Positions 25,701-37,502 of a DNA stretch of 64,000 nucleotides are shown piece after piece. Origin of the DNA: Membranipora membranacea (Eukaryota > Bryozoa > Gymnolaemata > Cheilostomatida > Membraniporidae); assembly GCA_914767715.1 (NCBI GenBank), contig OU612066.1, positions 23,782,283 through 23,846,282 on the forward strand. Reading direction: 5' to 3'. How positions within the stretch are numbered: position 1 is the first letter of the stretch; each line of letters opens with the position of its first letter. The notes beneath the pieces were generated by a model that did no database searches, was not told the DNA's origin, and saw only the letters and a list, made by a program, of their open reading frames with translations. Made by a program: the position numbers and the translations under genes.

Positions 25701-28097
25701 TTGTCTCAGGATCTTTATATTCTGCAGTTTGAATAAGGTCAATGGGGGCTCTAACTGGTCAGTGTTTCATATTATTCCGACAGACTTTGTATTTTTTCAC
25801 GCTGCCGTATGACATGTTTTTTTAGTGCAAAAGTCAGCCTCGTTAAATCGGACGCTGACAGAGAACGGATAACTGCAGAGACAAACGGATTTCATATTTG
25901 AAACGAGCGAGAGTTGCTTCTGCTTTTGAGGTAAGTTTGAAGCAAATCTATTTTTTAATCCGAGCGAAAAAAAAGCATGATACCCACCCTTGGTATATTT
26001 TTCAATTTTTTAAGTCAGCGTTATTACCCCTCCAGCTTGTCTCAGGATCTTTATATTCTGCAGTTTAAATAAGGTCAATGGGGGCTCTAACTGGTCAGTG
26101 TTTCATATTATTCCGACAGACTTTGTATTTTTTCACGCTGCCGTATGACATGTTTTTTTAGTGCAAAAGTCAGCCTCGTTAAATCGGACGCTGACAGAGA
26201 ACGGATAACTGCAGAGACAAACGGATTTCATATTTGAAACGAGCGAGAGTTGGTTCTGCTTTCGAGGTAAGTTTGAAGCAAATCTATTTTTTAATCCGAG
26301 CGAAAAAAAAAGCATGATACCCACCCTTGGTATATTTTTCAATTTTTTAAGTCAGCGTTATTACCCCTCCAGCTCGTCTCAGGATCTTTATATTCTGCAG
26401 TTTGAATAAGGTCAATAGGGGCTCTAACTGGTCAGTGTTTCATATTATTCCGACAGACTTTGTATTTTTTCACGTTGCCGTATGACATGTTTTTTTAGTG
26501 CAAAAGTCAGCCTCGTTAAATCGGACGCTGACAGAGAACGGATAACTGCAGAGACAAACGGATTTCATATTTGAAACGAGCGAGAGTTGCTTGTGCTTTT
26601 GAGGTAAGTTTGAAGCAAATCTATTTTTTAATCCGAGCGAAAAAAAAGCATGATACCCACCCTTGGTATATTTTTCAATTTTTTAAGTCAGCGTTATTAC
26701 CCCTCAAGCTTGTCTCAGGATCTTTATATTCTGCAGTTTGAATAAGGTCAATGGGGGCTCTAACTGGTCAGTGTTTCATATTATTCCGACAGACTTTGTA
26801 TTTTTTCACGCTGCCGTATGACATGTTTTTTAGTGCAAAAGTCAGCCTCGTTAAATCGGACGCTGACAGAGAACGGATAACTGCAGAGACAAACGGATTT
26901 CATATTTGAAACGAGCGAGAGTTGCTTCTGCTTTTGAGGTAAGTTTGAAGCAAATCTATTTTTTTATCCGAGCGAAAAAAACATGATACCCACCCTTGGT
27001 ATATTTTTCAATTTTTTAAGTCAGCGTTATTACCCCTCCAGCTTGTCTCAGGATCTTTATATTCTGCAGTTTGAATAAGGTCAATGGGGGCTCTAACTGG
27101 TCAGTGTTTCATATTATTCCGACAGACTTTGTATTTTTTCACGCTGCCGTATGACATGTTTTTTAGTGCAAAAGTCAGCCTCGTTAAATCGGACGCTGAC
27201 AGAGAACGGATAACTGCAGAGACAAACGGATTTCATATTTGAAACGAGCGAGAGTTGCTTCTGCTTTTGAGGTAAGTTTGAAGCAAATCTATTTTTTAAT
27301 CCGACCGAAAAACAAGCATGATACCCTCCCTGTGTATATTTTTCAATTTTTTAAGTCAGCGTTATTACCCCTCCAGCTTGTCTCACGATCTTTATATTCT
27401 GCAGTTTGTATAAGATCAATGGGGGCTCTAACTGGTCAGTGTTTCATATTATTCCGACAGACTTTGTATTTTTTCACCCTGCCGTATGACATGTTTTTTT
27501 AGTGTAAAAGTCAGCCTTGTTAAATCGGACGCTGACAGAGAACGAATAACTGCAGAGACAAACGGATTTCATATTTGAAACGAGCGAGAGTTGCTTCTGC
27601 TTTTGAGGTAAGTTTGAAGCAAATCTATTTTTTAATCCGAGCGAAAAACAAGCATGATACCCTCCCTTGGTATATTTTTCAATTTTTTAAGTCAGCGTTA
27701 TTACCCCTCCAGCTTGTCTCAGGATCTTTATATTCTGCAGGTTGAACAAGGTCAATGGGGGCTCTAACTGGTCAGTGTTTCATATTATTCCGACAGACAT
27801 TGTATTTTTTCACGCTGCCGTATGACATGTTTTTTTAGTGCAAAAGTCAGCCTCGTTAAATCGGACGCTGACAGAGAACGGATAACTGCAGAGACAAACG
27901 GATTTCATATTTGAAACGAGCGAGAGTTGCTTCTGCTTTTGAGGTAAGTTTGAAGCAAATCTATTTTTTAATCCGAGCGAAAAAAAAGCATGATACCCAC
28001 CCTTGGTATATTTTTCAATTTTTTAAGTCAGCGTTATTACCCCTTCAGCTTGTCTCAGGATCTTTATATTCTGCAGTTTGAATAAGGTCAATAGGGG
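22724..28097 (+). repeat. Mosaic block C, first copy (units 69-84)
   Basis: Starts are 22724, 23060, 23398, 23734, 24071, 24406, 24742, 25075, 25412, 25749, 26085, 26422, 26758, 27091, 27426 and 27762. Ordered marks: GTATGTCATGG; CCATATGAC with GATACGAGCG and GATATCC; GTTTCAAGC with CCCTCCCTTGG; GGTTCTGCTTTCGAGG; a CCTCAAGCTT unit; GCGAATCTATTTTTCAATCC; TTTTTTATCCGAGCGTAAA; GTTGCTTGTGC; GTCAATAGGG; CACGTTGCCG; and CCGACCGAAAAACAAGC. Most recur from 28098 on, but with two single-unit differences. Short units of 333 bp (24742, 26758) result from lost bases in T and A runs. Confidence 0.87.
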
Positions 28098-31000
28098 CTC
28101 TAACTTGTCAGTGTTTCATATTATTCCGACAGACTTTGTATTTTTTCACGCTGCCGTATGTCATGGTTTTTTAGTGCAAAAGTCAGCCTCGTTAAATCGG
28201 ACGCTGACAGAGAACGGATAACTGCAGAGACAAACGGATTTCATATTTGAAACGAGCGAGAGTTGCTTCTGTTTTTGAGGTAAGTTTGAAGCAAATCTAT
28301 TTTTTAATCCGAGCGAAAAAAAAGCATGATACCCACCCTTGGTATATTTTTCAATTTTTTAAGTCAGCGTTATTACCCCTCCAGCTTGTCTCAGGATCTT
28401 TATATTCTGCAGTTTGAATAAGGTCAATGGGGGCTCTAACTGGTCAGTGTTTCATATTATTCCGACAGACTTTGTATTTTTTCACGCTGCCATATGACAT
28501 GTTTTTTTAGTGCAAAAGTCAGCCTCGTTAAATCGGACGCTGACAGAGAACGGATAACTGCAGAGACAAACGGATTTCATATTTGATACGAGCGAGAGTT
28601 GCTTCTGCTTTTGAGGTAAGTTTGAAGCAAATCTATTTTTTAATCCGAGCGGAAAAAAAAGCATGATATCCACCCTTGGTATATTTTTCAATTTTTTAAG
28701 TCAGCGTTATTACCCCTCCAGCTTGTCTCAGGATCTTTATATTCTGCAGTTTGAATAAGGTCAATGGGGGCTCTAACTGGTCAGTGTTTCATATTATTCC
28801 GACAGACTTTGTATTTTTTCACGCTGCCGTATGACATGTTTTTTTAGTGCAAAAGTCAGCCTCGTTAAATCGGACGCTGACAGAGAACGGATAACTGCAG
28901 AGACAAACGGATTTCATATTTGAAACGAGCGAGAGTTGCTTCTGCTTTTGAGGTAAGTTTCAAGCAAATCTATTTTTTAATCCGAGCGAAAAACAAGCAT
29001 GATACCCTCCCTTGGTATATTTTTCAATTTTTTAAGTCAGCGTTATTACCCCTCCAGCTTGTCTCAGGATCTTTATATTCTGCAGGTTGAATAAGGTCAA
29101 TGGGGGCTCTAACTGGTCAGTGTTTCATATTATTCCGACAGACTTTGCATTTTTTCATGCTGCCGTATGACATGTTTTTTTAGTGCAAAATTCAGCCTCG
29201 TTAAATCGGACGCTGACAGAGAACGGATAACTGCAGAGACAAACGGATTTCATATTTGAAACGAGCGAGAGTTGCTTCTGCTTTTGAGGTAAGTTTGAAG
29301 CAAATCTATTTTTTAATCCGAGCGGAAAAAAAGCATGATACCCACCCTTGGTATATTTTTCAATTTTTTAAGTCAGCGTTATTACCCCTCCAGCTTGCCT
29401 CAGGATCTTTATATTCTGCAGTTTGAATAAGGTCAATGGGAGCTCTAACTGGTCAGTGTTTCATATTATTCCGACAGACTTTGTATTTTTTCACGCTGCC
29501 GTATGACATGTTTTTTAGTGCAAAAGTCAGCCTCGTTAAATCGGACGCTGACAGAGAACGGATAACTGCAGAGACAAACGGATTTCATATTTGAAACGAG
29601 CGAGAGTTGCTTCTGCTTTTGAGGTAAGTTTGAAGCGAATCTATTTTTCAATCCGAGCGAAAAAAAAGCATGATACCCATCCTTGGTATATTTTTCAATT
29701 TTTTAAGTCAGCGTTATTACCCCTCCAGCTTGTCTCAGGATCTTTATATTCTGCAGTTTGAATAAGGTCAATGGGGGCTCTAACTGGTCAGTGTTTCATA
29801 TTATTCCGACAGACTTTGTATTTTTTCACGCTGCCGTATGACATGTTTTTTAGTGCAAAAGTCAGCCTCGTTAAATCGGACGCTGACAGAGAACGGATAA
29901 CTGCAGAGACAAACGGATTTCATATTTGAAACGAGCGAGAGTTGCTTCTGCTTTTGAGGTAAGTTTGAAGCAAATCTATTTTTTTATCCGAGCGTAAAAA
30001 ACATGATACCCACCCTTGGTATATTTTTCAATTTTTTAAGTCAGCGTTATTACCCCTCCAGCTTTTCTCAGGATCTTTATATTCTGCAGTTTGAATAAGG
30101 TCAATGGGGGCTCTAACTGGTCAGTGTTTCATATTATTCCGACAGACTTTGTATTTTTTCACGCTGCCGTATGACATGTTTTTTTAGTGCAAAAGTCAGC
30201 CTCGTTAAATCGGACGCTGACAGAGAACGGATAACTGCAGAGACAAACGGATTTCATATTTGAAACGAGCGAGAGTTGCTTCTGCTTTTGAGGTAAGTTT
30301 GAAGCAAATCTATTTTTTAATCCGAGCGAAAAAAAAAGCATGATACCCACCCTTGGTATATTTTTCAATTTTTTAAGTCAGCGTTATTACCCCTCCAGCT
30401 TGTCTCAGGATCTTTATATTCTGCAGTTTGAATAAGGTCAATGGGGGCTCTAACTGGTCAGTGTTTCATATTATTCCGACAGACTTTGTATTTTTTCACG
30501 CTGCCGTATGACATGTTTTTTTAGTGCAAAAGTCAGCCTCGTTAAATCGGACGCTGACAGAGAACGGATAACTGCAGAGACAAACGGATTTCATATTTGA
30601 AACGAGCGAGAGTTGCTTGTGCTTTTGAGGTAAGTTTGAAGCAAATCTATTTTTTTAATCCGAGCGAAAAAAAAGCATGATACCCACCATTGGTATATTT
30701 TTCAATTTTTTAAGTCAGCGTTATTACCCCTCCAGCTTGTCTCAGGATCTTTATATTCTGCAGTTTGAATAAGGTCAATGGGGGCTCTAACTGGTCAGTG
30801 TTTCATATTATTCCGACAGACTTTGTATTTTTTCACGCTGCCGTATGACATGTTTTTTTAGTGCAAAAGTCAGCCTCGTTAAATCGGACGCTGACAGAGA
30901 ACGGATAACTGCAGAGACAAACGGATTTCATATTTGAAACGAGCGAGAGTTGCTTCTGCTTTTGAGGTAAGTTTGAAGCAAATCTATTTTTTAATCCGAG

Positions 31001-32461
31001 CGAAAAAAAAGCATGATACCCACCCTTGGTATATTTTTCAATTTTTTAAGTCAGCGTTATTACCCCTCCAGCTCGTCTCAGGATCTTTATATTCTGCAGT
31101 TTGAATAAGGTCAATAGGGGCTCTAACTGGTCAGTGTTTCATATTATTCCGACAGACTTTGTATTTTTTCACGTTGCCGTATGACATGTTTTTTTAGTGC
31201 AAAAGTCAGCCTCGTTAAATCGGACGCTGACAGAGAACGGATAACTGCAGAGACAAACGGATTTCATATTTGAAACGAGCGAGAGTTGCTTGTGCTTTTG
31301 AGGTAAGTTTGAAGCAAATCTATTTTTTAATCCGAGCGAAAAAAAAGCATGATACCCACCCTTGGTATATTTTTCAATTTTTTAAGTCAGCGTTATTACC
31401 CCTCAAGCTTGTCTCAGGATCTTTATATTCTGCAGTTTGAATAAGGTCAATGGGGGCTCTAACTGGTCAGTGTTTCATATTATTCCGACAGACTTTGTAT
31501 TTTTTCACGCTGCCGTATGACATGTTTTTTAGTGCAAAAGTCAGCCTCGTTAAATCGGACGCTGACAGAGAACGGATAACTGCAGAGACAAACGGATTTC
31601 ATATTTGAAACGAGCGAGAGTTGCTTCTGCTTTTGAGGTAAGTTTGAAGCAAATCTATTTTTTTATCCGAGCGAAAAAAACATGATACCCACCCTTGGTA
31701 TATTTTTCAATTTTTTAAGTCAGCGTTATTACCCCTCCAGCTTGTCTCAGGATCTTTATATTCTGCAGTTTGAATAAGGTCAATGGGGGCTCTAACTGGT
31801 CAGTGTTTCATATTATTCCGACAGACTTTGTATTTTTTCACGCTGCCGTATGACATGTTTTTTAGTGCAAAAGTCAGCCTCGTTAAATCGGACGCTGACA
31901 GAGAACGGATAACTGCAGAGACAAACGGATTTCATATTTGAAACGAGCGAGAGTTGCTTCTGCTTTTGAGGTAAGTTTGAAGCAAATCTATTTTTTAATC
32001 CGACCGAAAAACAAGCATGATACCCTCCCTGTGTATATTTTTCAATTTATTAAGTCAGCGTTATTACCCCTCCAGCTTGTCTCACGATCTTTATATTCTG
32101 CAGTTTGTATAAGATCAATGGGGGCTCTAACTGGTCAGTGTTTCATATTATTCCGACAGACTTTGTATTTTTTCACGCTGCCGTATGACATGTTTTTTTA
32201 GTGCAAAAGTCAGCCTCGTTAAATCGGACGCTGACAGAGAACGGATAACTGCAGAGACAAACGGATTTCATATTTGAAACGAGCGAGAGTTGCTTCTGCT
32301 TTTGAGGTAAGTTTGAAGCAAATCTATTTTTTAATCCGAGCGAAAAAAAAAGCATGATACCCACCCTTGGTATATTTTTCAATTTTTTAAGTCAGCGTTA
32401 TTACCCCTCCAGCTCGTCTCAGGATCTTTATATTCTGCAGTTTGAATAAGGTCAATAGGGG
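28098..32461 (+). repeat. Mosaic block C, second copy (units 85-97)
   Basis: Starts are 28098, 28434, 28771, 29107, 29443, 29778, 30111, 30448, 30785, 31121, 31457, 31790 and 32125. The offset to block C copy one changes stepwise: about 5,373 bp for the first three units, 5,036 bp from the unit at 29443 to that at 30448, then 4,699 bp from 31121 on. Each step is one unit, so the second copy lacks two units relative to the first. The unit at 29107 is new to this copy (TTTGCATTTTTTCATGCTG, AAAATTCAGCC, GCTTGCCTC, GGGAGCTCTA). The final unit (32125) resumes with the tail of the GCTCGTCTC/CAATAGGG type. Confidence 0.87.
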
Positions 32462-34811
32462 CTCTAACTGGTCAGTGTTTCATATTATTCCGACAGACTT
32501 TGTATTTTTTCACGTTGCCGTATGACATGTTTTTTTAGTGCAAAAGTCAGCCTCGTTAAATCGGACGCTGACAGAGAACGGATAACTGCAGAGACAAACG
32601 GATTTCATATTTGAAACGAGCGAGAGTTGCTTGTGCTTTTGAGGTAAGTTTGAAGCAAATCTATTTTTTAATCCGAGCGGAAAAAAAGCATGATACCCAC
32701 CCTTGGTATATTTTTCAAATTTTTAAGTCAGCGTTATTACCCCTCCAGCTTGCCTCAGGATCTTTATATTCTGCAGTTTGAATAAGGTCAATGGGAGCTC
32801 TAACTGGTCAGTGTTTCATATTATTCCGACAGACTTTGTATTTTTTCACGCTGCCGTATGACATGTTTTTTAGTGCAAAAGTCAGCCTCGTTAAATCGGA
32901 CGCTGACAGAGAACGGATATCTGCAGAGACAAACGGATTTCATATTTGAAACGAGCGAGAGTTGCTTCTGCTTTTGAGGTAAGTTTGAAGCAAATCTATT
33001 TTTTAATCCGACCGAAAAACAAGCATGATACCCTCCTTGTGTATATTTTTCAATTTTTTAAGTCAGCGTTATTACCCCTCCAGCTTGTCTCAGGATCTTT
33101 ATATTCTGCAGGTTGAATAAGGTCAATGGGGGCTCTAACTGGTCAGTGTTTCATATTATTCCGACAGACTTTGTATTTTTTCACGCTGCCGTATGACATG
33201 TTTTTTTAGTGCAAAAGTCAGCCTCGTTAAATCGGACGCTGACAAAGAACGGATAACTGCAGATACAAACGGATTTCATATTTGAAACGAGCGAGAGTTG
33301 TTTCTGCTTTTGAGGTAAGTTTGAAGCAAATCTCTTTTTTAATCCGAGCGAAAAAAAACCATGATACCCACCCTTGGTATATTTTTTAATTTTTTAAGTC
33401 AGCGTTATTACCCCTCCAGCTTGTCTCAGGATCTTTATATTCTGCAGTTTGAATAAGGTCAATGGGGGCTCTAACTGGTCAGTGTTTCATATTATTCCGA
33501 CAGACTTTGTATTTTTTCACGCTGCCGTATGACATGTTTTTTTAGTGCAAAAGTCAGCCTCGTTAAATCGGACGCTGACAGAGAACGGATAACTGCAGAG
33601 ACAAACGGATTTCATATTTGAAACGAGCGAGAGTTGCTTCTGCTTTTGAGGTAAGTTTCAAGCAAATCTATTTTTTAATCCGAGCGAAAAACAAGCATGA
33701 TACCCTCCCTTGGTATATTTTTCAATTTTTTAAGTCAGCGTTATTACCCCTCCAGCTTGTCTCAGGATCTTTATATTCTGCAGGTTGAATAAGGTCAATG
33801 GGGGCTCTAACTGGTCAGTGTTTCATATTATTCCGACAGACTTTGCATTTTTTCATGCTGCCGTATGACATGTTTTTTTAGTGCAAAATTCAGCCTCGTT
33901 AAATCGGACGCTGACAGAGAACGGATAACTGCAGAGACAAACGGATTTCATATTTGAAACGAGCGAGAGTTGCTTCTGCTTTTGAGGTAAGTTTGAAGCA
34001 AATCTATTTTTTAATCCGAGCGGAAAAAAAGCATGATACCCACCCTTGGTATATTTTTCAATTTTTTAAGTCAGCGTTATTACCCCTCCAGCTTGCCTCA
34101 GGATCTTTATATTCTGCAGTTTGAATAAGGTCAATGGGAGCTCTAACTGGTCAGTGTTTCATATTATTCCGACAGACTTTGTATTTTTTCACGCTGCCGT
34201 ATGACATGTTTTTTAGTGCAAAAGTCAGCCTCGTTAAATCGGACGCTGACAGAGAACGGATATCTGCAGAGACAAACGGATTTCATATTTGAAACGAGCG
34301 AGAGTTGCTTCTGCTTTTGAGGTAAGTTTGAAGCAAATCTATTTTTTAATCCGACCGAAAAACAAGCATGATACCCTCCTTGTGTATATTTTTCAATTTT
34401 TTAAGTCAGCGTTATTACCCCTCCAGCTTGTCTCAGGATCTTTATATTCTGCAGGTTGAATAAGGTCAATGGGGGCTCTAACTGGTCAGTGTTTCATATT
34501 ATTCCGACAGACTTTGTATTTTTTCACGCTGCCGTATGACATGTTTTTTTAGTGCAAAAGTCAGCCTCGTTAAATCGGACGCTGACAGAGAACGGATAAC
34601 TGCAGATACAAACGGATTTCATATTTGAAACGAGCGAGAGTTGTTTCTGCTTTTGAGGTTAGTTTGAAGCAAATCTCTTTTTTAATCCGAGCGAAAAAAA
34701 ACCATGATACCCACCCTTGGTATATTTTTCAATTTTTTAAGTCAGCGTTATTACCCCTCCAGCTTGTCTCAGGATCTTTATATTCTGCAGTTTGAATAAG
34801 GTCAATGGGGG
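32462..34811 (+). repeat. Four-unit higher-order repeat, period about 1,343 bp
   Basis: Starts are 32462, 32798, 33133, 33469, 33805, 34141 and 34476. The units at 32798 and 33133 recur as 34141 and 34476. The tail of the unit at 32462 recurs as the tail of 33805. Marks in order: GCTTGCCTC with GGGAGCTCTA (a SacI-type GAGCTC); GATATCTGCAG with CCGACCGAAAAAC and CCTCCTTGTG; GCAGATACAAACGG with TTGTTTCTGC, AAATCTCTTTTTT and AAACCATGATACC. The unit at 32462 is a chimera: its first part is of the CACGTTGCCG/TTGTGC type seen at 26422 and 31121, its last part is of the 29107 type. Confidence 0.88.
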
Positions 34812-37502
34812 CTCTAACTGGTCAGTGTTTCATATTATTCCGACAGACTTTGTATTTTTTCACGCTGCCGTATGACATGTTTTTTTAGTGCAAAAGTCAG
34901 CCTCGTTAAATCGGATGCTAACAGAGAACGGATAACTGCAGAGACAAACGGATTTCATATTTGAAACGAGCGAGAGTTGCTTCTGCTTTTGAGGTAAGTT
35001 TGAAGCAAATCTATTTTTTAATCCGAGCGAAAAAAAAGCATGATACCCACCCTTGGTGTTTTTTTTTAATTTTTTAAGTCAGCGTTATTACCCCTCCAGC
35101 TTGTCTCAGGATCTTTATATTCTGCAGTTTGAATAAGGTCAATGGGGGCTCTAACTGGTCAGTGTTTCATATTATTCCGACAGAATTTGTATTTTTTCAC
35201 GCTGCCGTATGACATGTTTTCTTAGTGCAAAAGTCAGCCTCATTAAATCGGACGCTGACAGAGATTGGATAACTGCAGAGACAAACGGATTTCATATTTG
35301 AAACGAGCGAGAGTTGCTTCTGCTTTTGAGGTAAGTTTGAAGCAAATCTATTTTTTTAATCCGAGCGAAAAAAAAGCATGATACCCACCCTTGGTATATT
35401 TTTCAATTTTTTAAGTCAGCGTTATTACCCCTCCAGCTTGTCTCAGGATCTGTATATTCTGCAGTTTGAATAAGGTCAATGGGGGCTCTAACTGGTCAGT
35501 GTTTCATATTATTCCGACAGACTTTGTATTTTTTCACGCTGTTGTATGACATGTTTTTTTAGTGCAAAAGTCAGCCTCGTTAAATCGGGCGCTGACAGAG
35601 AACGGATAACTGCAGAGACAAACGCATTTCATATTTGAAACGAGCGAGAGTTGCTTCTGCTTTTGAGGTAAGTTTGAAGCAAATCTATTTTTTAATCCGA
35701 GCGAAAAAAAAGCATGATACCCACCCTTGGTATATTTTTCAATTTTTTAAGTCAGCGTTATTACCCCTCCAGCTCGTCTCAGGATCTTTATATTCTGCAG
35801 TTTGAATAAGGTCAATGGGGGCTCTAACTGGTCAGTGTTTCATATTATTCCGACAGACTTTGTATTTTTTCACGCTGCCGTATGACATGTTTTTTTAGTG
35901 CAAAAGTCAGCCTCGTTAAATCGGACGCTGACAGAGAACGGATAACTGCAGAGACAAACGGATTTCATATTTGAAACGAGCGAGAGTTGCTTCTGCTTTT
36001 GAGGTAAGTTTGAAGCAAATCTATTTTTTAATCCGAGCGAAAAAAAAGCATGATACCCACCCTTGGTATATTTTTCAATTTTTTAAGTCAGCGTTATTAC
36101 CCCTCCAGCTTGTCTCAGGATCTTTATATTCTGCAGTTTGAATAAGGTCAATGGGGGCTCTAACTGGTCAGTGTTTCATATTATTCCGTTAGACTTTGTA
36201 TTTTTTCACGCTGCCGTATGACATGTTTTTTTAGTGCAAAAGTCAGCCTCGTTAAATCGGACGCTGACAGAGAACGGATAACTGCAGAGACAAACGGATT
36301 TGATATTTGAAACGAGCGAGAGTTGCTTCTGCTTTCGAGGTAAGTTTGAAGCAAATCTATTTTTTAATCCGAGCGAAAAAAAAAGCATGATACCCACCCT
36401 TGGTATATTTTCCAATTTTTTAACTCAGCGTTATTACCCCTCCAGCTCGTCTCAGGATCTTTATATTCTGCAGTTTGAATAAGGTCAATGGGGGCTCTAA
36501 CTGGTCAGTGTTTCATATTATTCTGACAGACTTTGTATTTTTTCACGCTGCCGTATGACATGTTTTTTTAGTGCAAAAGTCAGCCTCGTTAAATCGGACG
36601 CTGACAGAGAACGGATAACTGCAGAGACAAACGGATTTCATATTTGAAACGAGCGAGAGCTGCTTCTGCTTTTGAGGTAAGTTTGAAGCAAATCTATTTT
36701 TTAATCCGAGCGAAAAAAAAGCATGATACCCACCCTTGGTAGATTTTTCAATTTTTAAAGTCAGCGTTATTACCCCTCCAGCTTGTCTCAGGATCTTTAT
36801 ATTCTGCAGTTTGAATAAGGTCAATGGGGGCTCTAACTGGTCAGTGTTTCATATTATTCCGACAGACTTTGTATTTTTTCACGCTGCCGTATGACATGTT
36901 TTTTCAGTGCAAAAGTCAGCCTCGTTAAATCGGACGCTGACAGAGAACGGATAACTGCAGAGACAAACAGATTTCATATTTGAAACAAGCGAGAGTTGCT
37001 TCTGCTTTTGAGGTAAGTTTGAAGCAAATCTATTTTTTAATCCGAGCGAAAAAAAAGCATGATACCCACCCTTGGTATATTTTTCAATTTTTTAAGTCAG
37101 CGTTATTACCCCTCCAGCTTGTCTCAGGATCTTTATATTCTGCAGTTTGAATAAGGTCAATGGGGGCTCTAACTGGTCAGTGTTTCATATTATTCCGACA
37201 GACTTTGTATTTTTTCACGCTGCCGTATGACATGTTTTTTCAGTGCAAAAGTCAGCCTCGTTAAATCGGACGCTGACAGAGAACGGATAACTGCAGAGAC
37301 AAACGGATTTCATATTTGAAGCGAGCGAGAGTTGCTTCTGCTTTTGAGGTAAGTTTGAAGCAAATCTATTTTTTAATCCGAGCGAAAAAAAAGCATGATA
37401 CCCACCCTTGGTATATTTTTCAATTTTTTAAGTCAGCGTTATTACCCCTCCAGCTTGTCTCAGGATCTTTATATTCTGCAGTTTAAATAAGGTCAATGGG
37501 GG
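34812..37502 (+). repeat. Units 105-112, transition between subfamilies
   Basis: Starts are 34812, 35149, 35486, 35822, 36158, 36495, 36831 and 37167. Private marks include GGATGCTAACAG near 34913, GAGATTGGATAAC near 35262, GCTGTTGTATGAC near 35540 with TCGGGCGCTG near 35586, and CCGTTAGAC in the unit at 36158, which is shared with units at 38175 and 38512. From the unit at 36831 on, TTTTTTCAGTG becomes the common form. Two chance open frames near 36206-36482 and one at 36543-36824 are not genes. Confidence 0.87.

Noticed and set aside
27239-27502. 87-codon + strand open frame (also 21865 and 31938)
   Set aside because: It depends on an AAAAACAAG variant and on TTTGTATAAG replacing TTTGAATAAG, which removes a TGA. 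The three cases are copies of one unit type by block duplication, not independent conservation.
36543-36824. 93-codon - strand frame, also at 57715-57996
   Set aside because: It opens through single T/A changes near the AATTTTTTAAG segment that extend the frame into the next unit. Not shared by neighbouring units.
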